Of a stretch of DNA of 12,365 bases, positions 1 through 5,689 are shown one piece after another. The notes under the pieces were generated by a model that made no database searches, was not told the origin of the DNA, and saw only the letters and a list, made by a program, of their open reading frames with translations. The translations under genes and the position numbers were made by a program. The DNA comes from Anaerolineae bacterium (GTDB lineage Bacteria > Chloroflexota > Anaerolineae > Anaerolineales > Villigracilaceae): contig JAFLCF010000135.1 of assembly GCA_017303735.1 (NCBI GenBank), positions 1-12,365 on the forward strand, written 5' to 3'. Positions within the stretch are counted from its first letter, which is position 1; each line of letters starts with the position of its first letter.

Positions 1-1123
1 AGCCGCCGCAGATTTCGCCGTAGCCTTCGGGGGCGAGCAAATCCACAGGCTTGCAGACTTCAGGACGGTTCTCCCACGGTTCCATGTAAAAGGCTTTGAC
101 CGCGCTTGGATAGCCATACACAAAGACTGGCTTGTCGTACAGTTTGGTGATCTCAGTCTCGTGCGGAGCGCCGAAGTCCATGCCCCATTCGAACTTGAGC
201 AGTTCTTTGCGTTCGGGGTCGGTCTCTTTTTCGTAGAGGTCGATCAGGTACTTCGCTGCATCGTCATAGGACATGCGCGGGAAGTGACCGGTGATACTTT
301 CCAATTTGCTCAAATCGCGCCCGAGGAATTTCAACTCAGCAGAGCAATCCTTCAACACAGACTTGGCGATGTGGGTGATGAGACCTTCTTCGATGTCCAT
401 GAGTTGGTCTAGGTCGCAAAAAGCGATTTCGGGTTCGAGCATCCAGAACTCGGTTAAGTGGCGACGCGTTTTTGATTTCTCCGCGCGGAAGGTGGGACCG
501 TAGCAGTAGACTTTCCCGAAGGCGAAAATATTCGCCTCATTGTAGAGTTGACCTGTTTGCGCCAGGAAAGCGGAGCCTTCGTCGAAGTATTCGGTCTCGA
601 AGAGAGTCGTTGTCCCTTCGGCGGCGGCGGGGGTGAGGATGGGCGTATCGAGGTTGAAGAAGCCCTGACCATCCAAATACTCGCGGACAGCGGACATGAC
701 CCGCACGCGCACGCGCAAAATCGCCCACTGGCTTTGCATACGGATCCACAGGTGACGGTTGTCGAGCGCGAAATCCACGCCGTGGTCTTTGAGCGCCATC
801 GGGTAATCCACTTCTGCGGCTTGGACGACCTGCAAATCCTTGATGCCGACTTCGAACCCGCCGGGGATGCCGGGCGCGCGCTTATCTTCGCGGACGGAGC
901 CGGTGATGATCACCGACGATTCCTGCGGCAGTTTGGAGATGGTCTCGAAGAGTTCGGGCGTCATGTCGCCTTTGAAGGCGACGCATTGGATGAAGCCCGA
1001 GCCATCTCGCACGAGCAAAAAGACTAGCTTGCCCTTATCCGTGCGGTTATAGACCCAGCCCTTGAGGACGACGTCCTGCCCGACGTGGTTTGAAATTTTT
1101 GAAACGCTGACGTGTTCGGTCAT
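1..1123 (-). CDS. asnS: Asparagine--tRNA ligase (AsnRS), C-terminus missing
   Basis: Cytoplasmic class IIb aminoacyl-tRNA synthetase that joins asparagine to tRNA-Asn using ATP. I translated it directly: 374 codons from the ATG at 1123 with no stop before the window's left edge. Visible parts in order: an OB-fold anticodon-binding domain (about residues 15-105); the class IIb linker with DNRHLWIR (121-128); motif 1 region (about 137-165); and motif 2, FRAEKSKTRRHLTEF followed by MLEPE (211-231). Near the cut end are a KAFYM segment and DLLAPEGYGEICGG, as in asparaginyl enzymes. Motif 3 lies outside the window. The start is supported by an AAAAGGA ribosome-binding site about 8 nt upstream and by the usual AsnRS N-terminus. 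It lies 18 bp after the orphan membrane gene and may share its transcript. Family assignment is firm; AspRS is unlikely given the active-site text. Confidence 0.95.
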   Translation of the reverse strand, partial: MTEHVSVSKISNHVGQDVVLKGWVYNRTDKGKLVFLLVRDGSGFIQCVAFKGDMTPELFETISKLPQESSVIITGSVREDKRAPGIPGGFEVGIKDLQVVQAAEVDYPMALKDHGVDFALDNRHLWIRMQSQWAILRVRVRVMSAVREYLDGQGFFNLDTPILTPAAAEGTTTLFETEYFDEGSAFLAQTGQLYNEANIFAFGKVYCYGPTFRAEKSKTRRHLTEFWMLEPEIAFCDLDQLMDIEEGLITHIAKSVLKDCSAELKFLGRDLSKLESITGHFPRMSYDDAAKYLIDLYEKETDPERKELLKFEWGMDFGAPHETEITKLYDKPVFVYGYPSAVKAFYMEPWENRPEVCKPVDLLAPEGYGEICGG

Positions 1124-1141
1124 GAAAGAAATTCCTTTTAT

Positions 1142-1849
1142 TTATTGATTTGATTCTATAATAGGAGAAAAGACTTGTCTTTTCTCTTTTTGATTGTCTC
1201 TATACTTAATAAATATGTTAGTTAATATTAATAATATTACTCCAGGTAAAAGAGTAGCCCCAGCTGTGAAAAATCCAGCAAATAAAAGAATTAAACTTGT
1301 TATGCCAGAATAAAGGATTAACTTATCAAGTCTATCGGAGAGCATCTTGATTTTCGCTACCCCTAGTATTCGTGCTTCTAAATTAAGTACATTATTATAT
1401 TGAGCAATCAGAAATCTTAAAGATATTACATCTCCAGCATTTAAGAGTAATGGATTAATTGTAATAGATGTTTCAGACACAATTATATTTGGTTTGAGGT
1501 TTTCTGGGCTTGTTTTGATAATTTCTGCACTCAGAATTTTGGCATTTTCATCTAAGTTAATCGTAATGGGTTTTTCAAAATCTGAAGATGTGATGCCAGT
1601 ATTTCCGTCGTTGACAATATTAATAATTAAAAGGTGAACATTTTGTACCGGTATACCCTCGAATAGTATTTGAACTTTACCTTTAACCTCATTGCTTACA
1701 GCTAAGAGTGGTGTACTAGCAACGATTTCGTAGGCAAGAGATTTTTTTGTACGTTGAAGCAGAAAAATAACGATCGTTACAATTACCGCAATTAACCCAA
1801 GAATTGAACCTATAAATTGCCAAATTGAGTCTCTCAATAGATCATCCAT
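1142..1849 (-). CDS. Orphan membrane protein, three predicted TM segments, A+T-rich
   Basis: 235-residue protein of unknown function. One strongly hydrophobic helix lies at about residues 8-31, and basic residues (QRTKKS) follow it. A soluble, beta-strand-rich middle spans about 40-165. Two more hydrophobic segments lie at about 177-196 and 200-214, before a charged tail ending in ESNQ. The middle carries the pattern NDGNTGITSSDFEKPITI and later LLLNAGDVISLRFLI. This resembles an uncharacterised domain I have seen in hypothetical membrane proteins, but I cannot name it. A good ribosome-binding site (AGAGGTGA, 9 nt spacing) supports the ATG at 1849. Base composition and codon use are visibly A+T-rich compared with asnS on one side and the WYL gene on the other. 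The gene also abuts a zone of gene relics, so recent acquisition is a reasonable inference. Confidence 0.75.
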   Translation of the reverse strand: MDDLLRDSIWQFIGSILGLIAVIVTIVIFLLQRTKKSLAYEIVASTPLLAVSNEVKGKVQILFEGIPVQNVHLLIINIVNDGNTGITSSDFEKPITINLDENAKILSAEIIKTSPENLKPNIIVSETSITINPLLLNAGDVISLRFLIAQYNNVLNLEARILGVAKIKMLSDRLDKLILYSGITSLILLFAGFFTAGATLLPGVILLILTNIFIKYRDNQKEKRQVFSPIIESNQ

Positions 1850-1876
1850 GATATAGGTTCACCTCTGCCCTTGATT

Positions 1877-1966
1877 TTACTTCAGAAGCGGATTACTTTT
1901 CCACTTCTCTAAACCCTTAATCGTCAATTCTTTTGCGGCATTTGAACCCGCTTTATCAGGTGGTAG
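1877..1966 (-). pseudogene. Relic of a GatB-like C-terminus
   Basis: Read on the minus strand, this stretch ends in a stop at 1879-1877. Before it lies DKAGSNAAKELTIKGLEK, which matches the C-terminal tail of the intact GatB in this window ([17 protein letters not shown]). Over 15 aligned codons I count 10 identical residues and 32 of 45 identical bases with no gaps. The relic then runs on for WKSNPLLK before its stop. Just upstream of the match (about 1966) the frame meets a stop inside the degenerate hairpin, so there is no coding potential for a whole protein. It could instead derive from a YqeY- or GatE-type protein, which share this tail motif. Confidence 0.55.
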
Positions 1967-1991
1967 TCACCTTCAAGATGACCGTCACCTG
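1957..1991. repeat. Degenerate copy of the terminator-linked hairpin repeat
   Basis: Imperfect inverted repeat with outer arms CAGGTG and CACCTG; 12 of 16 arm positions pair. The core AGTCACCT...TGACCGTCACCT resembles the perfect hairpin at 5645-5679. It sits 8 bp beyond the stop of the S9-peptidase relic, the same relation the intact hairpin has to the intact S9 gene (10 bp). It lacks the T-run that would make it a working terminator on the minus strand. Confidence 0.5.
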
Positions 1992-1999
1992 AACTTTTC

Positions 2000-2086
2000 C
2001 TACTTCAAATACTTATCCATCTACCGCAAAATACGATTCACCCGCGCGGCGCGCCGATCTGTGCAGCCAAGTTGCGCAAACCCATG
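2000..2086 (-). pseudogene. Relic of the 3' end of an S9 peptidase
   Basis: On the minus strand this reads HGFAQLGCTDRRAARVNRILR, an in-frame stop, then MDKYLK and a terminal stop. The intact S9 peptidase in this window ends HGLSRVGRTDRRIARLNHIL, then RWMDKYLK. I count 19 of 28 residues identical, and 51 of 60 bases identical between 2001-2060 and 5691-5750. The copy includes the codon equivalent to the catalytic His (2084-2086). The tryptophan codon TGG has become TAG at 2023-2021. Everything 5' of this is lost and replaced by the end of the DUF5615 gene, whose stop is at 2091. This is a decayed fragment and not a gene. Confidence 0.85.
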
Positions 2087-2090
2087 AAAA

Positions 2091-2450
2091 CTATTCTTGC
2101 GTCAATGGCGTCATGCGTATACGATGATCTTCCACCACTGAGAAATGACCGATCCAGTTATCACGACTGGCAAGCGCTTGCACGGCGACCTCTGCAATAT
2201 ACTGTGGTGATTTTGGACTGATACGGAATAAAATCACCCCACTTTGAGCAGGGAGTTTTGAGCGAAATGCGAGTTCTCCAAAATCTTTATCGAATGTGAT
2301 CGCAATACGGTTTTCTTCTTGCGCTCTGCGGAGTACAACATCGTCTGTAATTCCGCGTGCATCTTCACGAATCCACGCCACGTCATGACCTGCTTCGCGC
2401 AGGGCGATGACAGCGTCCAAAGGAAAATTTTCATTGGCAAGGAGTCGCAT
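2091..2450 (-). CDS. DUF5615 PIN-like protein, probable toxin of a TA pair
   Basis: 119 residues with the DUF5615 signature: an N-terminal strand and acidic site RLLANENFP (Glu7), an ITDD segment (about 34-37) and ITFDKDFGEL (Asp54, Asp56). These are the positions expected for the acidic metal site of a PIN-like nuclease fold. Proteins of this family, paired with DUF433 proteins, are generally regarded as type II toxin-antitoxin modules, with the PIN-like protein as presumed RNase toxin; activity here is inferred. The ATG at 2450 lies only 2 bp after the DUF433 stop, with a weak AAGG 8 nt upstream inside that gene, so translation is probably coupled. The 3' end abuts the relic of an S9 peptidase. 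Length is normal for the family. Confidence 0.85.
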   Translation of the reverse strand: MRLLANENFPLDAVIALREAGHDVAWIREDARGITDDVVLRRAQEENRIAITFDKDFGELAFRSKLPAQSGVILFRISPKSPQYIAEVAVQALASRDNWIGHFSVVEDHRIRMTPLTQE

Positions 2451-2452
2451 AA

Positions 2453-2692
2453 CTACGCCTTGGACAGTTCAAAAGGATAGATTTTTTCAGCTTTGAGAAT
2501 ATTGGAGGCATACATCAGGCAGGCAGAAATGTCCTCGCGGGTGATGCCTGGGTAATTCCGCAGAATTTCGCTTTCAGCCCAGCCTTGTGCCAACAGTTCC
2601 ACAATAAATTCAACTGCCAGCCTTGTCCCTTTGATAACAGGTTTGCCGACGAGGATTTTAGGGTCAACAATGATGCGTTCTTTCCAGTCCAT
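2453..2692 (-). CDS. DUF433 protein, probable antitoxin
   Basis: 79-residue small protein with the full DUF433 pattern: GKPVIKGTRLAVEFIVELLAQG (about 17-38), then EILRNYPGITREDISACLMYA (about 43-63). The family has a helix-turn-helix-like fold and typically precedes a DUF5615 gene as the putative antitoxin, probably binding DNA and the partner. I chose the ATG at 2692 over an in-frame ATG at 2716. A strong AAAGGAG site lies 5 nt upstream of 2692, and the domain text begins at once (MDWKERIIVDP). The extra eight residues of the longer form overlap that ribosome-binding site. The TA gene order is antitoxin first, as expected, with 2 bp between the genes. Confidence 0.88.
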   Translation of the reverse strand: MDWKERIIVDPKILVGKPVIKGTRLAVEFIVELLAQGWAESEILRNYPGITREDISACLMYASNILKAEKIYPFELSKA

Positions 2693-2723
2693 TTTTACTC
2701 CTTTACGAAAAGGCAACTGACTG

Positions 2724-2729
2724 ATTTTA
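2724..2729 (-). promoter_or_regulatory. Possible extended -10 promoter for the DUF433/DUF5615 pair
   Basis: On the minus strand the sequence TGCTAAAAT gives a TGn-extended -10 element (TAAAAT) about 32 bp upstream of the DUF433 start. No good -35 hexamer lies at 16-18 bp, which an extended -10 can tolerate. It lies in the short gap after the WYL gene. Confidence 0.35.
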
Positions 2730-2778
2730 GCACGTTACTTTATGCTCTTTGCCCAATCCCAAAGTCTGACATGCTTTT

Positions 2779-3729
2779 TCACCCCGCTGCAACCCTCAAC
2801 TTCTCTGAAATCTTCTTTACTTCCTTCTTCAACTCTTTCGGGCTTTGAATCACAAACTCGAAGGAGAACAGGGCGATCTGCCTTGCCAGCCAGGCGAGGT
2901 CATCCACACTGCCGCACAAGGTGACGTGTCCGCTTTTGGCTTCGAGAATGCCGAGCACGTCGAAGACCTCTTTTTGAGCGGTTTCGAGGTCGGTTTTCAA
3001 GGTCAACTCGAAGGGATAGGTGCGCGGCAGGGTGGCGATGGCTTGGGTAATGTAAGTCAGCGGGTCGAAGCCTGCCGGGCGTTCAAACTTTTCTTGCAGG
3101 GGTTCAATGGCAGTGATGCGGTCGAGCCGGAAGGAGCGCAGTCCCTGCCGCAGATGACAGAACCCGATCACATACCATTTGCTTTGGAAGTAGGTCAGAC
3201 CATACGGGTCCACATCGCGTTCGCTGGTTTCGTCCTGCCGTGATTGGTATTGCAGATGCACGCGTTTCTGAAATTGAGCCGCTTCGGTGAGGGTGCTGAG
3301 GATGGTCTCATGCGGCGGCGCAGACGATGGTTTATCCATGCCGAAGGTGAGAGTCTCGGTCAACGCACGCACACGGCTCTTGAGTTCGAGAGGCAGAACC
3401 CGCTCCAGCTTGGCAAAAGCACTCTCGATGGCGTGCCCGGTATGGGTGAGATTGAGGCGGCGGGCGGAGATCAGTCCCACCGTGAGGGCAAGCGCTTCCT
3501 CGTTGGTAAACATCATCGGCGGGAGTTTAAATCCCGCCGATAAAATATAAGCGCCGTAACGTCCGCGTTCGGTTTCGATGGGGATGCCCAGGTCTTGCAG
3601 CATGATGATGTAGCGGCGCAGGGTGCGGTCGGTCACTTCGAGCCGACGTGCCAATTCGGCGCCGGTCATGCGCCCATGGGTTTGGAGCAATGCCAGCACG
3701 GTCAATACGCGGGTGGTGGGATGATACAT
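2779..3729 (-). CDS. HTH/WYL-domain transcriptional regulator (DeoR-like N-terminus)
   Basis: 316-residue cytoplasmic DNA-binding regulator. The N-terminus has a winged helix-turn-helix (about 5-63): TGAELARRLEVTDRTLRRY is the recognition region, and ERGRYGAYIL is the wing. The C-terminal WYL domain (about 155-240) has DPYGL (174-178), WYV (185-187, the WYL position) and RSFRLDRI (198-205). A WCX-like C-terminal extension follows. WYL domains are thought to sense nucleic acids or nucleotide-like ligands; no ligand can be deduced here. Length is typical. The ATG at 3729 lacks a Shine-Dalgarno sequence, and a TATACT -10-like hexamer ends 6 bp upstream, so a leaderless transcript is possible. 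It lies 34 bp after the DUF1579-like gene on the same strand and may regulate that group. Confidence 0.92.
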   Translation of the reverse strand: MYHPTTRVLTVLALLQTHGRMTGAELARRLEVTDRTLRRYIIMLQDLGIPIETERGRYGAYILSAGFKLPPMMFTNEEALALTVGLISARRLNLTHTGHAIESAFAKLERVLPLELKSRVRALTETLTFGMDKPSSAPPHETILSTLTEAAQFQKRVHLQYQSRQDETSERDVDPYGLTYFQSKWYVIGFCHLRQGLRSFRLDRITAIEPLQEKFERPAGFDPLTYITQAIATLPRTYPFELTLKTDLETAQKEVFDVLGILEAKSGHVTLCGSVDDLAWLARQIALFSFEFVIQSPKELKKEVKKISEKLRVAAG

Positions 3730-3735
3730 GCGGGC

Positions 3736-3741
3736 AGTATA
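3736..3741 (-). promoter_or_regulatory. Possible -10 element giving a leaderless WYL transcript
   Basis: Minus-strand TATACT, 5 of 6 to the -10 consensus, ends 6 bp before the ATG of the WYL gene. This would place the transcription start at or near the start codon. A TTGAAT lies upstream but with only 13 bp spacing, so the -35 is not convincing. Confidence 0.3.
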
Positions 3742-3763
3742 CCAGCGCAGCGAAATTCAAATG

Positions 3764-4237
3764 CTATACGCGTTCGAAGGTCATCACCCAATTGGTCTCC
3801 CAGGTCTTGCCGCCGTCGATGGAAAATGCCTGTTCCCATTTGCAAGCGTTCGCTTCGATCTCAGACCAGATAAAACGGCTGAAGATATGCCTGCCTTCAA
3901 CAACCTCTTGCGCATAAAATTCTCCACGCCCATTTTTGAAGCCGCCGATCATCGGCACGTCAAACGTCCCTGCGCCTTCTGCTGACCAACACAGACTCCA
4001 TTCTTTCGAGCGCGGGTCGAACAAGCGAACGGTAATAGCATGGATGTCACCACTGGCACGATGCAAAATGTTCTCGTCCATATTGCCCAAGCCGTTCAAA
4101 ATTTTTCGGGCAATGCCCTCGCCTTCGAATTCTTCCCATTCGGTGCAACCCTTGAGTCGTTCTTTCAAACGAAAGTGATGCACCTTCCACTTGCCGATCA
4201 GAAAATCAAAATCGTTACGTCCATCGTTTTGTTGCAT
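3764..4237 (-). CDS. DUF1579-like protein, paralogue 1
   Basis: 157-residue soluble protein with no signal peptide. Visible blocks are DGRNDFDFLIGKWKV at the N-terminus, CTEWEEFEG, RLFDPRSKEWSLCW, GRGEFYA, and the C-terminal DGGKTWETNWVMTFERV. This fits the lipocalin-like beta-barrel family annotated as DUF1579, whose function is unknown. The protein has exactly the same length as the gene at 5074-5547 and is about half identical to it (about 82 of 157 by my count). The last part, DGGKTWETNWVM, is identical. The start at 4237 has AAGGA 8 nt upstream. An 83-bp palindromic repeat separates it from the NIPSNAP-like gene, so transcription may or may not continue through. It could be an enzyme or carrier for small hydrophobic molecules, but nothing here shows that. 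Confidence 0.8.
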   Translation of the reverse strand: MQQNDGRNDFDFLIGKWKVHHFRLKERLKGCTEWEEFEGEGIARKILNGLGNMDENILHRASGDIHAITVRLFDPRSKEWSLCWSAEGAGTFDVPMIGGFKNGRGEFYAQEVVEGRHIFSRFIWSEIEANACKWEQAFSIDGGKTWETNWVMTFERV

Positions 4238-4250
4238 AAATTTTTCCTTA

Positions 4251-4333
4251 TGTCATCCTGAGCGATAGCGAAGGATCTCTACGCTCAGAGTAAGAGACTC
4301 TTCGGTCGCAACGAACGCTCCCTCAGAGTGACA
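4251..4333. repeat. 83-bp palindromic intergenic repeat (MITE/REP-like)
   Basis: Starts TGTCATCCTGAGCGATAGCG and ends in CCCTCAGAGTGACA. The two ends are imperfect inverted repeats (TGTCATCCTGAG against TGTCACTCTGAG), with a GGATCTC/GAGACTC inner part. I recognise this as the dispersed repeat type common in draft genomes of several phyla. It begins 14 bp upstream of one DUF1579-like start and ends 3 bp after the NIPSNAP stop, so it fills that intergenic gap. It may act as a transcript-end or mRNA-stabilising hairpin. Confidence 0.8.
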
Positions 4334-4336
4334 CGT

Positions 4337-5077
4337 CTATACGCCTGTCAATCGCGAGCGCGGTGTGGGCGTGAGCCGCATACTTTCAGGCTCGCCTTTG
4401 ATAATTTTTTTTATGGATGATTGAACCTCACCCCAGGCATTCGACTCTTTCAGTTGCCGCATCCACCCCTCATGCGCCTCAGACTCAGGGAAGCCTGCCA
4501 GCCAGACGAAGACATGTTCTCCCTCTCGAATTGCCAAGCGCGGATAGCTATTCGGACTTTCCTCGGTGACGAAATACCCAAGCAGGTTCGCGCCGCATGT
4601 TTTGAGAATCGGCTGCATCATTTTTTCAAAAAATTCAATGAACTCTTCTTCCACAGGTTCATCGAAATAATAGATCGTCGCTTCTACAAAGCCATCTTGT
4701 GGCGTCGTGCTACCGCGCGGTGGACGATTCCCTGCTTTGAGCTTGAACCCTGAAGCCGGGCGGGCAGGGTGCAAGAGCAAGACATTGCCCGAATCGACGA
4801 TGGTCGCATTGGCGGCTTTGGCGTTTGCCTTCCATGCCGGGCTGGTGTAGAAGGCATTCAACGCCTCACCACGTGATTGCATATCATCGAAGCCTTGCAG
4901 CCACGTCCATCTTTTTGGGTTGTCCACATCCCGAAATTGACCGATGATCTGAATCCCAACCTCTTCGCGTGGTTCGATCAATTCGCGGTCGAAGAGTTCG
5001 ATCATCTCGTCCCGCCGACCTTTGCGGAGGGTATACATTCGCAGCTCAAGAATAGGGGAGTAGAGATTGTCACTCAT
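4337..5077 (-). CDS. NIPSNAP-family protein with two ferredoxin-like domains
   Basis: 246-residue soluble protein. The first half, from ILELRMYTLRKGRRDEMIELF (about 9-30) through FRDVDNPKRWTWLQGF, is a typical NIPSNAP (dimeric alpha-beta barrel) domain. The second half, from ATIYYFDEPVEEEFIEFFEKM to REGEHVFVWLAGFPESEAHEGW, looks like a second copy of the same fold. The molecular function of bacterial NIPSNAP proteins is not established. I chose the ATG at 5077 instead of one at 5101. It forms an ATGA overlap with the stop of the upstream DUF1579-like gene, which implies translational coupling, and the longer form would only add MGDGVRAG read through that gene's end. It sits between two DUF1579-like paralogues. 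A palindromic repeat begins 3 bp past its stop. Confidence 0.85.
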   Translation of the reverse strand: MSDNLYSPILELRMYTLRKGRRDEMIELFDRELIEPREEVGIQIIGQFRDVDNPKRWTWLQGFDDMQSRGEALNAFYTSPAWKANAKAANATIVDSGNVLLLHPARPASGFKLKAGNRPPRGSTTPQDGFVEATIYYFDEPVEEEFIEFFEKMMQPILKTCGANLLGYFVTEESPNSYPRLAIREGEHVFVWLAGFPESEAHEGWMRQLKESNAWGEVQSSIKKIIKGEPESMRLTPTPRSRLTGV

Positions 5078-5547
5078 ACCCGCTCGAACTCCATCACCCA
5101 ATTTGTTTCCCAGGTCTTGCCACCGTCATTTGAAAGCGCCTGTTCCCACTGACAGCTATTCGCCGTGACTTTCGACCAAATTGCGCGCGCCAGAACAGGT
5201 TTTCCGTCCAGATCGTCTTCGGCAAAAAATTCCCCCACTCCATTTTTGAATTTGCCAACCATCGGCGAGGTCAGCACCGCATTGGCGCTGTCCACCCAAT
5301 ACTGGCTCCACTCTTCGGTCTTCGGGTTGAAGAGGCTGAGAGACACTCCGTAAAAAGCGCCACTTTCGCGTTCAAAGGTCATCTCTTCAAAATTGCCAAT
5401 GCCGCCCAATATTTTGCGGTCTTCCACCGTGCTTTCGAATTCGTCCCACTCCGTTGAGCCTTGCATCAACGCCTTCAACTTGCGATGCTTCACCTTCCAC
5501 TTGCCGATGAAAAAGTCAAAATCATGCCTGCCGTCTTTGGGTTCCAT
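5074..5547 (-). CDS. DUF1579-like protein, paralogue 2
   Basis: 157-residue soluble protein, paralogue of the gene at 3764-4237. Shared blocks are DGRHDFDFFIGKWKV, STEWDEFES, EWSQYW, FKNGVGEF, ANSCQWEQA and DGGKTWETNWVMEFERV. The frame is open back to 5676, but I place the start at the ATG at 5547. AAGGAG lies 5 nt upstream, the start then matches the paralogue exactly in position and length, and the extension would be a translation of the terminator hairpin (TVTFEVTVTF). Its TGA overlaps the NIPSNAP ATG by the ATGA arrangement. It is the first gene of this group; the S9 peptidase upstream is separated by a terminator. A short palindrome (5562-5578) lies just upstream of the ribosome-binding site. 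Confidence 0.82.
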   Translation of the reverse strand: MEPKDGRHDFDFFIGKWKVKHRKLKALMQGSTEWDEFESTVEDRKILGGIGNFEEMTFERESGAFYGVSLSLFNPKTEEWSQYWVDSANAVLTSPMVGKFKNGVGEFFAEDDLDGKPVLARAIWSKVTANSCQWEQALSNDGGKTWETNWVMEFERV

Positions 5548-5561
5548 ATACTCTCCTTGTG

Positions 5562-5578
5562 ATGTGTGATTTACACAT
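5562..5578. promoter_or_regulatory. Short palindrome upstream of the DUF1579/NIPSNAP operon, possible operator
   Basis: ATGTGTGATTTACACAT has perfect 6-bp arms around a 5-bp spacer. It lies 15 bp upstream of the start at 5547 in a gap otherwise holding only the terminator. It has the size and place of a repressor site, but short palindromes occur by chance and no protein partner can be assigned. Confidence 0.3.
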
Positions 5579-5644
5579 TCACTGTAGAGCCTAAAGCGGA
5601 CAGGATCGTTCCTAATTTCCTCGAGAAATGTCACTCTGGTTAAA

Positions 5645-5679
5645 AAAGTGACAGTCACCTCAAAGGTGACTGTCACTTT
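5645..5679 (-). terminator. Rho-independent terminator of the S9 peptidase gene (repeat family)
   Basis: Perfect 16-bp inverted repeat, AAAGTGACAGTCACCT and its exact complement, with a 3-base loop. On the minus strand it is followed by a run of T (the strand reads GTCACTTTTTTAACC). It begins 10 bp after the stop of the S9 peptidase. Each arm contains GTGACAGTCAC, itself nearly palindromic. The same arms recur at 8907-8939 and, decayed, at 1957-1991. Confidence 0.8.
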
Positions 5680-5689
5680 GCTTTCAACC

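Noticed and set aside
548..1027. 159-residue open frame on the plus strand
   Set aside because: It lies wholly antisense to asnS, whose class II synthetase motifs are unmistakable. The open frame has no ribosome-binding site and no family resemblance.
3244..3543. 99-residue open frame on the plus strand
   Set aside because: It is antisense to the WYL regulator, whose HTH and WYL motifs are clear; it has no independent support.
5078..5101. Eight-residue N-terminal extension of the NIPSNAP-like protein
   Set aside because: It would read back through the end of the upstream gene; the ATGA overlap at 5077-5074 is the better start.
5548..5676. 43-residue N-terminal extension of the DUF1579-like protein
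   Set aside because: It translates the terminator hairpin and the leader. The internal ATG at 5547 has a strong ribosome-binding site and matches the paralogue's start.
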